NCBI RefSeq assembly: GCF_000319575.2
Contig: NC_021291.1
Location: 1,644,501-1,708,500, forward strand
Source: Spiribacter salinus M19-40
GTDB taxonomy: Bacteria > Pseudomonadota > Gammaproteobacteria > Nitrococcales > Nitrococcaceae
Length of the DNA: 64,000 nt
Direction of reading: 5' to 3'
Position 1 is the stretch's first letter. Each line of letters starts with the position of its first letter. A program made the translations under genes and the position numbers. Below are positions 1-8,875 of the stretch, piece by piece. Under the pieces are notes generated by a model, which searched no databases, was not told the DNA's origin, and was given only the letters and a program-made list of their open reading frames with translations.

Positions 1-855
1 CTTGGAGACCTCCAGCGTCACCGCCGGCTGGCCATTAATGCGCGCGAATTCGTTGGGGTCCTTGAACGTGCGCCGGACCGTGGCGACGTCGGAAAACGTC
101 ACAACCCGGTCGCCATCCACTTTGACCGGCAGGCCGAGGACATCGTCCATGTTCTCGATCACCCCCGGGACCTTGACCGAGAGCCGACCCGCGCCCGTAT
201 CGAGCGCCCCTGCCGCAATCAATCGGTTATTCCGGTCCACCAGGTTGAACAGATCAGCGTAGGAGACGTCGTAGGTCTGCATGACCCGGTCATCCACCGC
301 TACCTCAAGCTGCTCCTCGCGATTGCCGCCGATATCCGCCTCGAGCACGCCGGGCAGCGCCTCGATCCGATCCTGCAGGTCTTCGGCCACATCGATCAGC
401 GCGCGCTCGGGCACCGGACCCGAGAGCCCCACGGTCAGTACCGGGAAAAGTGCGACGTTCACCTCGCTCACCCGGGGTTCTTCAGCGCCCTGGGGGAGCT
501 CGGATTTGGCGATATCCACGCCCTCGCGGACATCATCGAGGGCGCGGTCGGCGTCAAAACCCGCGTCAAACTCGAGGGTGACCGAGGCAAACCCCTCGGT
601 TGCCGTGCCCTTGATCTCGTCGAGGCCCTCGATGCTCGAGAGTTCGCGCTCCATGGGCCGCACTAACAGGCGCTCCGCGTCCTCGGGCGAGATGCCCTCG
701 TAGGCCATGGAGACGTAAATCACGGGGATATTAACGTCGGGCTCAGCCTCCTTGGGGATGTCCTGGTAGGCAATCGTGCCCATCGCCAGCACCAGGAGCA
801 GCACCAGGGTGACCGAGCGGCTGCGACTGAACGCCGCGGCAATCAGGGCCCGCAT
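1..855 (-). CDS. RND efflux permease, N-terminal part (gene runs off the window)
   Basis: This is the first 285 codons of an inner-membrane RND (AcrB/MMPL-type) proton-driven exporter. It starts with ATG at 855 and is still open at base 1. The translation begins MRALIAAAFSRSRS, followed by one hydrophobic segment (TM1, about residues 12-30). A porter-domain start with the typical phrases QDIPKEAEPDVNIP and SPEDAERLLVRPMERELSSIEG follows. The periplasmic adaptor gene lies 5 nt upstream on the same strand, so the two form an adaptor-pump pair. No outer-membrane partner is visible. Substrate cannot be told from the sequence. The N-terminus resembles the less-studied MMPL/AcrB-like group rather than classical AcrB. 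Confidence 0.88.
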   Translation of the reverse strand, partial: MRALIAAAFSRSRSVTLVLLLVLAMGTIAYQDIPKEAEPDVNIPVIYVSMAYEGISPEDAERLLVRPMERELSSIEGLDEIKGTATEGFASVTLEFDAGFDADRALDDVREGVDIAKSELPQGAEEPRVSEVNVALFPVLTVGLSGPVPERALIDVAEDLQDRIEALPGVLEADIGGNREEQLEVAVDDRVMQTYDVSYADLFNLVDRNNRLIAAGALDTGAGRLSVKVPGVIENMDDVLGLPVKVDGDRVVTFSDVATVRRTFKDPNEFARINGQPAVTLEVSK

Positions 856-860
856 CGCCC

Positions 861-1982
861 TTAATTCCCGCCGGAGGTCATCGGCGCCTGGCGGGCGGCC
901 TCGGCGTCGGTCTCAGGGGTCGCCTCGTCCCGCGGAACGGCATTAACGCGCTCGCCATTGCGCACAAAGCCCTGCCCCACGGTGATCACGCGTGGCGCAT
1001 CCGGCAGGCCGGTGACATACACCCCATCGCGATCCGCGCGGACGATGTCCACGGCATGGAACACCACCGCATCATCCGCGTTCACGACTTTCACGCCCAC
1101 CTCGCCGGACTCCTCCAGAGAAAGCCAGGCCGGGCTCAGAAAAACAGCCTCCACCGACGGCTGCGGAATGCGCACTGTGGCACTCACCCCCACGGGTAGG
1201 CCGTCCGGATTTGGCGCGGCCACTTCCACCCGAAAGGTGCGCGCACCCGACTCGGCCGCACCGCTGATGTAGCGGACCTGACCGGTCAGCGTGTCGCCCG
1301 TCGCCAACTCGATCTCTGCCTCGGTACCCAGCCGAACCTTGCCGATGTCCTGCTGGGCGATGTCGGCCACGGCAATCATGGGATCGGCATCCAGCAATCG
1401 GGCCACCTCATCGCCAACGGCCAGATAATCGCCCTCGTCTACCGAACGGCGCTCCACCACCCCGCTCACCGGCGCGGTGATCCGGGTATTGGCAATGTCC
1501 TCTTCGATGCTCGAGAGCTGGGCGCGGGCCGTCTCCAGCGCGGCCTCCGCTTCATTGACCGCAATCTCGGACTGAAAACCCTCGCCCTGAAGCCGCCGGG
1601 CCGCCTGGAAATCGGCGGTGCGCTGGGCGACGCGCGCCTTGGCCTCGGCCAATTGGGCCTCCCGATCGGCCAGGTCGAGCCGCAGGATCAAATCCCCGGC
1701 GTCTACCGTGTCGCCCTCCTCGGCGAGCACCTCGATCACTCGGCCCTCCGTCTCGGCACGCACGCGCACATCGCGCTCGGCCTGCGTGTCACCCTGGCTT
1801 TCGAGGAAACGATCCACCGATTCGGACGAAAGCGTCGTTACCCGCACATCCATGCGCGCTTCCGGCTCGGACTCGGCCGCTTCCTGGGCCGGCGCATCGC
1901 TGCCATCAAACAGCCCACTCAGCATCCACAAGCCCAGCACCAGGGCGATCGACGCAGCAATAAGGTAGGACTTCAGGTTCAT
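861..1982 (-). CDS. RND efflux periplasmic adaptor (HlyD/AcrA family)
   Basis: This 373-residue membrane-fusion protein would link an inner-membrane pump to an outer-membrane channel. Residues 5-25 form one membrane anchor or signal. Then come the first half of a lipoyl/barrel-sandwich domain (RVRAETEGRVIEVLAEEGDTV), an alpha-helical hairpin rich in Ala, Glu and Gln (about residues 105-165), the second lipoyl half (ITAPVSGVVERRSVDEGDYL) and beta-barrel domains. The sequence is acidic, as expected for a periplasmic protein of a halophile. The partner RND permease starts 5 nt downstream. The gene begins 6 nt after the ribA stop, so it may belong to a longer minus-strand transcript. Confidence 0.88.
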   Translation of the reverse strand: MNLKSYLIAASIALVLGLWMLSGLFDGSDAPAQEAAESEPEARMDVRVTTLSSESVDRFLESQGDTQAERDVRVRAETEGRVIEVLAEEGDTVDAGDLILRLDLADREAQLAEAKARVAQRTADFQAARRLQGEGFQSEIAVNEAEAALETARAQLSSIEEDIANTRITAPVSGVVERRSVDEGDYLAVGDEVARLLDADPMIAVADIAQQDIGKVRLGTEAEIELATGDTLTGQVRYISGAAESGARTFRVEVAAPNPDGLPVGVSATVRIPQPSVEAVFLSPAWLSLEESGEVGVKVVNADDAVVFHAVDIVRADRDGVYVTGLPDAPRVITVGQGFVRNGERVNAVPRDEATPETDAEAARQAPMTSGGN

Positions 1983-1988
1983 GGCCTG

Positions 1989-2612
1989 TCAGTCCTGATC
2001 AAGGCGGTGGCCGAACTTCGCGGCCTTGGTTTCAAGATAGGCGTGGTTATGGGGATTACGCCCGGCCAGGATGGGCAATCGCTCAAGTACCTGAATACCC
2101 GCGGCTTCAAGGCCAAGCACCTTTTGCGGGTTGTTTGTGAGCAGCTTGAGCCGCTCAACGCCCAGGGTGCTGAGCATGGCGGCCGCCACCCCGTAGTCGC
2201 GGGCGTCAGGCGCGAAGCCCAGCGCCTCGTTGGCCTCGACCGTGTCGGCCCCTTCACGATCCTGCACACCATAGGCGCGAATTTTGTTTAAAAGTCCGAT
2301 GCCGCGGCCTTCCTGGCGCAGGTAAATCAGCACGCCCTCGCCGGCCTCACCAATCCGCTTCATGGCCGCCTCGAGTTGCGGGCCACAGTCACAGCGCTGG
2401 CTAAAGAGGGCATCACCGGTGAGGCACTCGGAGTGCACGCGCACCAGCGGCGCGGGCGCCGCGTCGGGCTGGCCCATGACCAGGGCCACGTGCTCACTGC
2501 CGTGGGCGTCTTCAAAGCCGTGAATCCGGAACTCGCCCCATTGCGTGGGCAGCCGGGCTTCACCCGTCTCGGTGGCTTTTAATTCCGGCGGGTTGGCAGG
2601 CTCACTCGTCAT
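1989..2612 (-). CDS. ribA: GTP cyclohydrolase II
   Basis: RibA opens the imidazole ring of GTP to give 2,5-diamino-6-ribosylamino-pyrimidinone 5'-phosphate, formate and pyrophosphate, the first step of riboflavin synthesis. The family hallmarks are intact: HSECLTGDALFSQRCDCG, which carries the zinc cysteines, and YLRQEGRGIGLLNKI for GTP binding. The length of about 207 residues matches single-domain RibA (E. coli 196) without a fused RibB. The ATG at 2612 is preferred over a TTG six bases upstream. It is followed 6 nt later by the RND adaptor and preceded by a glutathionyl-hydroquinone reductase gene, all on the minus strand. Confidence 0.95.
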   Translation of the reverse strand: MTSEPANPPELKATETGEARLPTQWGEFRIHGFEDAHGSEHVALVMGQPDAAPAPLVRVHSECLTGDALFSQRCDCGPQLEAAMKRIGEAGEGVLIYLRQEGRGIGLLNKIRAYGVQDREGADTVEANEALGFAPDARDYGVAAAMLSTLGVERLKLLTNNPQKVLGLEAAGIQVLERLPILAGRNPHNHAYLETKAAKFGHRLDQD

Positions 2613-2624
2613 CCTCAAAGAATA

Positions 2625-3584
2625 TCACGCGCCCCTTCCATGAGGCGCGTCGAGGTCCAGCACAGGGCCCGCCGGAATGATGCCTGTCGGGTTAATCATG
2701 GGGTGGCTGGTGTAGTAGTGGCGCTTGATGTGATCCAGGCTCACCGTCTCGGCGATGCCCGGCTGCTGATAGAGATCGCGCAGGTAACCGCGCAAGTGCG
2801 GGTAGTCATCAATGCGGCGCAGGTTGCACTTGAAATGCCCGACATACACCGCATCAAAGCGCACGAGCGTGGTAAAGAGCCGCCAGTCCGCCTCGGTGAT
2901 GGCCTCACCGGTCAGATACCGGTGCTCGCCCAGGCGCGCCTCGAGCTCATCCAGTGCGTTGAACAGCGCCGTGACCTCGCGCTCGTAGACGGCCTGTGCC
3001 GTCGCAAACCCGGATTTATAAACGCCGTTGTTCACGGCGTGATAGATCCGCTCGTTGAGTGCATCGATCTCACTCGCGAGCGCGCCCGGATACAGGTCGA
3101 GCGTATCATCCACGCCCGGCAGCGCGTTGAAGGCACGGTTTAGCATGCGCACCAGATCAGCGGATTCGTTACTCACGATGGTCTCGCGTTCGCAATCCCA
3201 GAGCACCGGCACGGTGACCCGGCCGGTGTAGTGCGGGTCCGCCTTCTGGTAGAGCTCGTGCATAAACGCCAGCCCATAGAGCGGCTCGTCAGTCGCCTCG
3301 GGATAGCCGCCATCGAAATGCCAGCCGCCACTGCCCATGGTGGGGTGCACAACCGACAGGCCAATATGCGGCTCAAGGCCCTTGAGCTTGCGCACGATGA
3401 GGGTGCGGTGGGCCCACGGGCAGGCCAGGGAGATGTAGAGATGGTAGCGGCCCGTGACCGCAGGGAAGTCGCCATCGGGCTCGATCCAGCGCCGGAAAAC
3501 GGTTTCCGGGCGCTCGAAGCGCCCACCGGTCGACTCGGTGTCGTACCAGTCGTCATGCCAAACGCCATCAACCAACAATCCCAT
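2625..3584 (-). CDS. yqjG: Glutathionyl-hydroquinone reductase (YqjG/ECM4 family GST)
   Basis: This enzyme of 319 residues would reduce glutathionyl-hydroquinones with glutathione, releasing the hydroquinone. The catalytic Cys-Pro-Trp-Ala-His motif lies in SLACPWAHRTLIVRKLKGL near residue 55. The N-terminal segment GRFERPETVFRRWI and the C-terminal helical domain (ITEADWRLFTTLVRFDAVYVGHFKC) are typical of the Xi-class GST family, and the length is the usual one. It starts at an ATG just downstream of wrbA, another quinone enzyme, so the two may jointly handle quinone stress. The assignment rests on motif and full-length similarity that I recognise; the natural substrate is unknown. Confidence 0.92.
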   Translation of the reverse strand: MGLLVDGVWHDDWYDTESTGGRFERPETVFRRWIEPDGDFPAVTGRYHLYISLACPWAHRTLIVRKLKGLEPHIGLSVVHPTMGSGGWHFDGGYPEATDEPLYGLAFMHELYQKADPHYTGRVTVPVLWDCERETIVSNESADLVRMLNRAFNALPGVDDTLDLYPGALASEIDALNERIYHAVNNGVYKSGFATAQAVYEREVTALFNALDELEARLGEHRYLTGEAITEADWRLFTTLVRFDAVYVGHFKCNLRRIDDYPHLRGYLRDLYQQPGIAETVSLDHIKRHYYTSHPMINPTGIIPAGPVLDLDAPHGRGA

Positions 3585-3595
3585 CGTTTAAACCC

Positions 3596-4198
3596 CTAAC
3601 CCGCCAGTTTTGCGGTGATGTCGGCCACATGGTGCCCCTGAAAGCGGGCAATCGTGAGCTCGTTCTCGCTCGGCTGACGGCTGCCATCGCCATCAGCCAA
3701 GGTGGTGGCGCCATACGGCGTGCCACCGGTGATTTCTTCCATGGTGGTGAGCTCGGGGCAGGAATAGGGGACACCCACTACCACCATGCCCTGATGGAAC
3801 AGGGTGGTGTGAAACGAGGTGAGGGTCGTCTCCTGACCGCCGTGCTGACTGCCGGTGCTCGCAAAGACACTGCCCACCTTGCCGATCAGCTTGCCGGCTG
3901 CCCACAGACCGCCGGTCTGATCAAGAAAATTGCGCATCTGCGCGGCCATGTTCCCGAACCGTGTGGGGGTGCCGAAGATAATGGCATCGTAGTCGGCCAG
4001 CTCATCCGGGGTGGCGATGGGTGCGGCCTGATCCACCTTGGCGCCCATGCTGGCAACGACCTCGTCGGGCATCAGCTCCGGCACGCGCTTAATGGTCACT
4101 TCGGTGCCATCCACGCGGCGGGCCCCCTCGGCAATGGCGCCTGCCATCGTCTCTACGTGGCCCCAGGTGCTGTAATACAAAACCAGAATTTTGCTCAT
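3596..4198 (-). CDS. wrbA: NAD(P)H:quinone oxidoreductase, flavodoxin-like
   Basis: WrbA is a cytoplasmic FMN-binding, tetrameric two-electron quinone reductase. The 200-residue translation opens with the flavodoxin phosphate loop ([21 protein letters not shown]). It contains the conserved [25 protein letters not shown] stretch (split by FMN contacts) and ends with the usual [21 protein letters not shown] 4198 is chosen because it matches the family N-terminus, has AAGGAG about 9 nt upstream, and forms an ATGA overlap with the stop of the upstream glycosyltransferase. A longer reading from 4270 would run back into that gene. A partial copy of the GGACACCCAC word lies at 3769-3778 but can be explained by the conserved GVPY residues. 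Confidence 0.94.
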   Translation of the reverse strand: MSKILVLYYSTWGHVETMAGAIAEGARRVDGTEVTIKRVPELMPDEVVASMGAKVDQAAPIATPDELADYDAIIFGTPTRFGNMAAQMRNFLDQTGGLWAAGKLIGKVGSVFASTGSQHGGQETTLTSFHTTLFHQGMVVVGVPYSCPELTTMEEITGGTPYGATTLADGDGSRQPSENELTIARFQGHHVADITAKLAG

Positions 4199-5490
4199 CG
4201 TTTGACTCCTTGTGATGGGTAACTGAGTGCTCGGCCGGCGGCTCGCGCCATGCCACGGATCACGGACCACTCCGCCTGCACCCGCCGCAGACTGCTTTGC
4301 CAGGCGGCGCGGGCATGGTCACGGCGCGCGGGCGCGGTAGCCTCAGCCTGCAGACACTGCCGGGCAACGGCCAGCGCCTCGTCTGCCGAGTGATCAAGCG
4401 AATAGGCCTCGGCGGTTGAGGCCAGTGACGCGCGGACAGCCTGCGGTGTTCTTTCGGCCCAGTCCAGCCATTCCAGCAGGACGGCGGCAAAGTCCGACGT
4501 GCCTGCATCAGCAGGCAACAATCGGCCATTGGCGCCATCCTCAAGCACCTCGCGCGCACCGGGTGCATCCAAAGCAACCACGGGTGCACCAGCGGCCATG
4601 GCCTCAGCGAGCACCAGGCCCTGGGTTTCCGTGTGCGAGGCAAACGCAAACAGGTCCATGGCAGCATACGCATCCGCCAGGGCCGGCCATTCCAGCGCGC
4701 CGGTCAGACAGACCCGATCTCCCACGCCCGCCTGCGCCACCTGGTCGGCAATCGCCTCGTGCTCAGCTCCCTCGCCGACGATCAAGACCTGCGCACGCGG
4801 GGACTGTGCCAGGGCCTTCAGCAGGGCATCCGTGAGATAACTCAGGTTTTTCTCCTCGGCCAGACGACCCACATGCCCCATGACGGGCGCGTCCGGATCG
4901 AGCCCCCAGGCTTGGCGAAATGCCGCGCCATCCCCACTCGCAAACGCCGCGCGGTCAATGCCGGTTGGCACCACAGCAATCGGCGTCTCCACGCCGCGGT
5001 CGACCAGCAGGTCCGCAATGCTCTGACTCGGGGCGATAACCTGATCGGCACTATTGGCATAACTGGTCGAGAGCTCGACGACAAAGCGCTTGAGGGCGGG
5101 CGAGTCACCGGGCACGTAATGGGTGTAGCTCTCGTAGAGTGTGTGATGCGTGAACACCAGCGGACAGTTGCGCTCAGCGGCGACCCGCAATGCCGTCGAG
5201 CCAATCAGAAACGGGTGATGGGCGTGAATGATGTCGGGCTCGAAGGCATCCAGCGCCTCATCCAGGCGCCCGGGCACCGGCAGCACCACCGAGAAATCGC
5301 TGCCGTTGAAATTCTGAATGGCCGGGATGCGCACCACGTCTGGCTCATCCGCCGGGGCATTCGGAAAGACCGGCGCCACGACCAGCACCCGATGTCCGCG
5401 GTCACGATACGCCTCGGTAAACGCCGAGACGGAGCGGGCGACACCCCCCACATGAGGGAGGTAGGTGTTGGTCATCATGACGATGTTCAT
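4195..5490 (-). CDS. Glycosyltransferase family 4 (GT-B fold)
   Basis: This 431-residue retaining GT-B glycosyltransferase transfers a sugar from a nucleotide donor to an unknown acceptor. The N-terminal domain carries the GT4 acceptor-side signature [15 protein letters not shown] and [13 protein letters not shown]. The C-terminal domain has [12 protein letters not shown] and the EX7E-type motif [23 protein letters not shown] (donor binding, about residues 290-315). No signal peptide or membrane segment is seen, so it is probably cytoplasmic or membrane-associated. The stop overlaps the wrbA start by 4 nt and the start overlaps the glycosidase stop by 4 nt, so the three genes are likely co-translated. 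Acceptor and donor are not predictable from sequence alone. Confidence 0.88.
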   Translation of the reverse strand: MNIVMMTNTYLPHVGGVARSVSAFTEAYRDRGHRVLVVAPVFPNAPADEPDVVRIPAIQNFNGSDFSVVLPVPGRLDEALDAFEPDIIHAHHPFLIGSTALRVAAERNCPLVFTHHTLYESYTHYVPGDSPALKRFVVELSTSYANSADQVIAPSQSIADLLVDRGVETPIAVVPTGIDRAAFASGDGAAFRQAWGLDPDAPVMGHVGRLAEEKNLSYLTDALLKALAQSPRAQVLIVGEGAEHEAIADQVAQAGVGDRVCLTGALEWPALADAYAAMDLFAFASHTETQGLVLAEAMAAGAPVVALDAPGAREVLEDGANGRLLPADAGTSDFAAVLLEWLDWAERTPQAVRASLASTAEAYSLDHSADEALAVARQCLQAEATAPARRDHARAAWQSSLRRVQAEWSVIRGMARAAGRALSYPSQGVKR

Positions 5491-7820
5491 GGCGTTGATT
5501 CCGGTAGTTGGGCCGTGCGCAGCGCGCCCGTCATCTCAAGAGGCTGCCGGCCGGGCAGCGCGATGCGCACCCAATCCGGATCAGGGCCGTCAATCGCCCA
5601 TTCTACGCGATGGGCCCCACGCGCATCCGGATGCACGGTGACCCGCACGGCGCCGTGGGGCGTTGGCGTGGGCCCGAAGCCGAGCACCTCGCCGGCCTGG
5701 AGCCAGCGCGTCTGTAATCCCGCGCCCAGCACGAGGCCCCCGTTTTCTTCGCGAACAAAAGCATGACGCATCATGGCCACCCACTCCGCGGCGGCCCAGA
5801 CATGCTGGCCATCCCCCATACAGCCGCCGTAGGTGCCCGGATGAATGGCCTCAGGCCACTGTCCGGTGGGACTGGCGAGCGCCGCGACCGCATCCATGAG
5901 CTCAAGGCCCCGCGCGTCCCCGGCCCGCAAGAGCACCTGAGCCAGATGCAAGGTGAGATAGGCATTCACGCCGGAGTGGATCATCTCCTGGAAAAAGCCA
6001 CCATGGACCCGATGGGCCGCAAGCAGGTACTCCACCGTGCCCAGCAAGCGCGGATCATCCGCTGCAACCGACTGGAGCGGGTAGCCGATGGCGATGGATC
6101 CGATCGCCCCCGCGTCCATGCGCCGACGCGGGGAGGCTGGAATGGCGGCCCGGCCCAGGCGCGTGACATCCGCGTCATGGGCCCGCGTGAGGCTGGCTGC
6201 AAGATCATCCGCCTGCGCTCGCATCCAATCGGCGAGCTGCCGATCACCGGCGGCGTCCACAGTGACCGCCGCCGCCCTGAGGCCGCCAACGGCCCAGTCG
6301 TCATCCCAGTAGTAGTAGTCGTTCGGGCCGAGATGCTCGGCGCTAAAGCCCGCCGGCAGGAGCCCCGCCTCCGGCACGGCATCATCCGCGGGCAGGCGCT
6401 TGCGCTCGATCCAGTGCGCACCGCGACGAATCACTCGCAGCCACTCCGCCTGGCTCACCCCCGCGGGCAGACGCCCGGTCAATGCATGAAAGCGCGCCAG
6501 AATCCACAGGGCCTGGCCGTTGGCATCCCACTCGCCCTCCTGGCTGTGAAAATACCCGGTGGCCCGGGTCTGGCGCTCAGGAAACCGCGCCAGCGCCTGC
6601 TCAGCACGGTCGGCAAAGCCCGCATGCAGCAAGGCGTGGATGATAAAGGCGGCATCCCGGAACCAGAACCGGCGGTAGGTGTAGGGCCCCGGGTAGATGT
6701 CTTCCACGGAATGGAGCAGCAGGGTCCGCAGCGCCGTGTCATAAAGGTGCTGAAAGCGCGCATCGGGGACCTGCAGTTGCGCGGCACCCGCAAGCGCCGA
6801 GGCCCAGCCGACCGCATCGGGCTGCGTTGCCGCCGCTGGCAGCGGAATGCGCAGCCGAATCGTGCGCGCCTCACCGGGCCCCAGGTTGTACAACGCCACC
6901 GCTGTCACCAACCCGGTATCGCAGTCGGTTGACGCCCCGGAGACCGGTGCCGGCGCGTCGCCACTGTTTGCTTTCAGCGCCGCATCGCCGCCCACATAAT
7001 CCGAGCTCGCGAACGCATCGGGTTGGGTATCAAAGTGCACGTCGGTGACGGCGCTGCCGGGCTCGTCATCCTGCACCTGCCAACGCCAGCCGCCAGCCCT
7101 ACCGGTCTCATCGGCCAGGCATTGGACGCGCTGAATAAAACTGATCCCCTCGGGGTTATACGGCCGCAAGGCAATGGCCAACTGCCCGCCCGTGGCGCTC
7201 TCCGCCTCGTAGTCACACACCAGGACATGGCTCGACGCCATCGGCCCGGACTCGCGCCAGACCTGGGCCCGGGTCTCCAGCGTCATCCCCGATTGGGCGG
7301 TCTGCGTGGTCAGCCGAAGATCGTCCGGCTCATTGGTCAGCGACTGCTTCGCCGTTTTGGCGCGCGATGGATACAGCGCCGTCCCATCAGCGCCCAGGAT
7401 CCAGCCATCCAGCGACCAGCCATCCTCCATCGCCGTCACCAGGCCCCGGGGGTCCACAATGGGAAGCGCCGCGCAGTCTGGCCGGCCCACGGCGGTCCAG
7501 TTCCGATGGGTCAGGTTGACGTGGGTGATGCTGAAGGCCCGCGGCAGAAACGCCGAGCTATAGGGATCGAACTGCTGCTCGATCCAGTAGGGCCAGACCC
7601 AATCCAGATTGTGCTGAATGACCCGGGTGTTAATCAGGCCGCGGGCATGAAACACCATGCCAGCCCGCAATAACTCAATAGGCTCCGCCACTTCCGAGGG
7701 CTGGCCGAAGCGGCGCAGCCGCGCCATCAGCGCCAGCGGATCGAGAAAGCCCTGGGAGCGCGCCGCCCGCCGAAGTAACCAACGCCATGGCAGCCAGCGG
7801 ATTACACCCATCAATCGCAT
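5487..7820 (-). CDS. Six-hairpin (alpha/alpha)6-barrel glycoside hydrolase-like protein
   Basis: This 777-residue protein looks like the amylo-1,6-glucosidase/glucoamylase type of (alpha/alpha)6 glycosidase. Supporting segments are YRRFWFRDAAFIIHALLHAG, EWDANGQALWILARFHALTG, YYYWDDDWAVGGL and GGCMGDGQHVWAAAEW in the C-terminal half, with a beta-rich domain before it (about residues 60-330). No signal peptide is seen, so a cytoplasmic location is likely. The start ATG at 7820 has GAGGAA about 8 nt upstream. Its stop overlaps the GT4 start by 4 nt, so it may trim or recycle what the transferase builds, perhaps an intracellular glycan or osmolyte glycoside. That link is inference; the exact GH family is uncertain. 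Confidence 0.7.
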   Translation of the reverse strand: MRLMGVIRWLPWRWLLRRAARSQGFLDPLALMARLRRFGQPSEVAEPIELLRAGMVFHARGLINTRVIQHNLDWVWPYWIEQQFDPYSSAFLPRAFSITHVNLTHRNWTAVGRPDCAALPIVDPRGLVTAMEDGWSLDGWILGADGTALYPSRAKTAKQSLTNEPDDLRLTTQTAQSGMTLETRAQVWRESGPMASSHVLVCDYEAESATGGQLAIALRPYNPEGISFIQRVQCLADETGRAGGWRWQVQDDEPGSAVTDVHFDTQPDAFASSDYVGGDAALKANSGDAPAPVSGASTDCDTGLVTAVALYNLGPGEARTIRLRIPLPAAATQPDAVGWASALAGAAQLQVPDARFQHLYDTALRTLLLHSVEDIYPGPYTYRRFWFRDAAFIIHALLHAGFADRAEQALARFPERQTRATGYFHSQEGEWDANGQALWILARFHALTGRLPAGVSQAEWLRVIRRGAHWIERKRLPADDAVPEAGLLPAGFSAEHLGPNDYYYWDDDWAVGGLRAAAVTVDAAGDRQLADWMRAQADDLAASLTRAHDADVTRLGRAAIPASPRRRMDAGAIGSIAIGYPLQSVAADDPRLLGTVEYLLAAHRVHGGFFQEMIHSGVNAYLTLHLAQVLLRAGDARGLELMDAVAALASPTGQWPEAIHPGTYGGCMGDGQHVWAAAEWVAMMRHAFVREENGGLVLGAGLQTRWLQAGEVLGFGPTPTPHGAVRVTVHPDARGAHRVEWAIDGPDPDWVRIALPGRQPLEMTGALRTAQLPESTP

Positions 7821-7844
7821 TGATCAATTCCTCGTTGTCGATTT

Positions 7845-7874
7845 AACCGTCAACCCATGTAGAATCTGACGGTT
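7845..7874. promoter_or_regulatory. Inverted repeat at the folE promoter
   Basis: AACCGTCA at 7845-7852 and TGACGGTT at 7867-7874 form a perfect 8-bp dyad with a 14-nt spacer. A plausible -10 hexamer TAGAAT (7860-7865) lies in the spacer, and TTGTCG at 7835-7840 is a weak -35. It sits in the 78-nt gap between the divergent glycosidase gene and folE. Position suggests an operator or a leader hairpin; no regulator is recognised. Confidence 0.4.
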
Positions 7875-7898
7875 CTGCATCCATAACGGAGATCGGTG

Positions 7899-8453
7899 AT
7901 GAATCCCGACCTGGACCACCATTTTGAGGAAATCATTCGTGGCATCGGCGAAGACGTCACCCGCGAGGGACTGGCTAAAACCCCCTATCGCGCCGCCCGT
8001 GCCATCGAGTACCTGACCCAGGGTTATCAGCAGTCGCTTGATGATCTCGTCAATGATGCGTTGTTCGAATCCGACAGCGATGAGATGGTCATTGTTCGCG
8101 ACATCGAGTTCTACTCGCTTTGCGAGCATCACGTCCTGCCTTTTATCGGCCGTGCCCAGGTGGGGTATATCCCCAACGGCAAGGTCATCGGGCTGTCGAA
8201 GATCGCGCGGATTATCGATATGTACGCCCGCCGGCTGCAGATCCAGGAAAAACTCACACGCGATGTGGCTGAGGCCATCCAGGAGGCCACCGGGGCCCTG
8301 GGCGTCGCGGTGCAGATGGATGCCAAGCACCTGTGCATGATGATGCGTGGGGTCAACAAGCAGAACTCCGAGATGAGCTCATCGGTCATGCTCGGCGCGT
8401 TCCGTGACTCCCAGTCCACGCGCAATGAATTTCTCCAGCTCATTCGCCGGTAA
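7899..8453 (+). CDS. folE: GTP cyclohydrolase I
   Basis: FolE converts GTP to 7,8-dihydroneopterin triphosphate, the entry step of folate (and pterin) synthesis. At 184 residues it is a standard type IA enzyme. The zinc and catalytic residues lie in [22 protein letters not shown] and [20 protein letters not shown] 7899 is preferred over the GTG at 7896 because GGAG at 7888-7891 is then 7 nt upstream. The folX gene follows after 5 nt, so the two are probably one transcript. A perfect dyad lies just upstream of the start. Confidence 0.96.
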   Translation: MNPDLDHHFEEIIRGIGEDVTREGLAKTPYRAARAIEYLTQGYQQSLDDLVNDALFESDSDEMVIVRDIEFYSLCEHHVLPFIGRAQVGYIPNGKVIGLSKIARIIDMYARRLQIQEKLTRDVAEAIQEATGALGVAVQMDAKHLCMMMRGVNKQNSEMSSSVMLGAFRDSQSTRNEFLQLIRR

Positions 8454-8458
8454 CGCCC

Positions 8459-8845
8459 ATGGCCAACGACGGACTCCAGCGACCGCTCTCTCGCATCCAC
8501 ATCAAGGATCTGCGCCTGCGCACGTTTATCGGTTTTAACGATGAAGAGCAGCGCAAGCGCCAGGATGTGGTGGTCAACATCCGCATCGACTACGACGCGT
8601 TGCCCGCCGCCCGGGGCGATGCCGTCGCCGAAGCGCTCGACTATAAAACGATCACCAAGGAGGTGATCGCCCATGTCGAGGACAACCGCTTCCTGCTCCT
8701 GGAGAAGCTCGTCAACGACCTTGTCGAAATCGCCATGGCGCATCGCCCCGCGGTGCAGGCCGAGGTGGAAGTCGACAAGCCCCATGCGCTGCGCTTCTCC
8801 GATTCCGTCTCGCTGACCATGTCGGCGAGCCGCGCCCCCCGCTAA
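8459..8845 (+). CDS. folX: Dihydroneopterin triphosphate 2'-epimerase
   Basis: FolX epimerises 7,8-dihydroneopterin triphosphate to the monapterin form, on the way to tetrahydromonapterin. The 128-residue sequence matches E. coli FolX more closely than FolB, with IKDLRLRTFIGFNDEEQRKRQDVVV, LDYKTITKEVI, ENNRF-like EDNRFLLLEKLVNDL and EVEVDKPHALRFSDSVSLT. It directly follows folE, which makes its substrate. Tetrahydromonapterin is a cofactor for phenylalanine hydroxylase in some gammaproteobacteria; whether that applies here is unknown. Its TAA stop is in the same frame as the following exporter gene, with no ATG between them. Confidence 0.93.
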   Translation: MANDGLQRPLSRIHIKDLRLRTFIGFNDEEQRKRQDVVVNIRIDYDALPAARGDAVAEALDYKTITKEVIAHVEDNRFLLLEKLVNDLVEIAMAHRPAVQAEVEVDKPHALRFSDSVSLTMSASRAPR

Positions 8846-8875
8846 CCCATCGCCGCCTGGTTCTCACTCCTGGCG

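Noticed and set aside
3769-3778. GGACACCCAC in wrbA as another repeat copy
   Set aside because: The bases encode conserved GVP residues of WrbA, the flanking base differs from the core (G instead of T), and it is isolated; chance is sufficient.
5763-6932. 389-codon plus-strand open frame opposite the glycosidase gene
   Set aside because: It lies fully antisense to a well-supported gene and has the Arg/Pro/His-rich composition of a GC-rich shadow frame. Similar long frames at 2640, 4633, 22002, 27516, 32637 and 41128 were rejected for the same reason.
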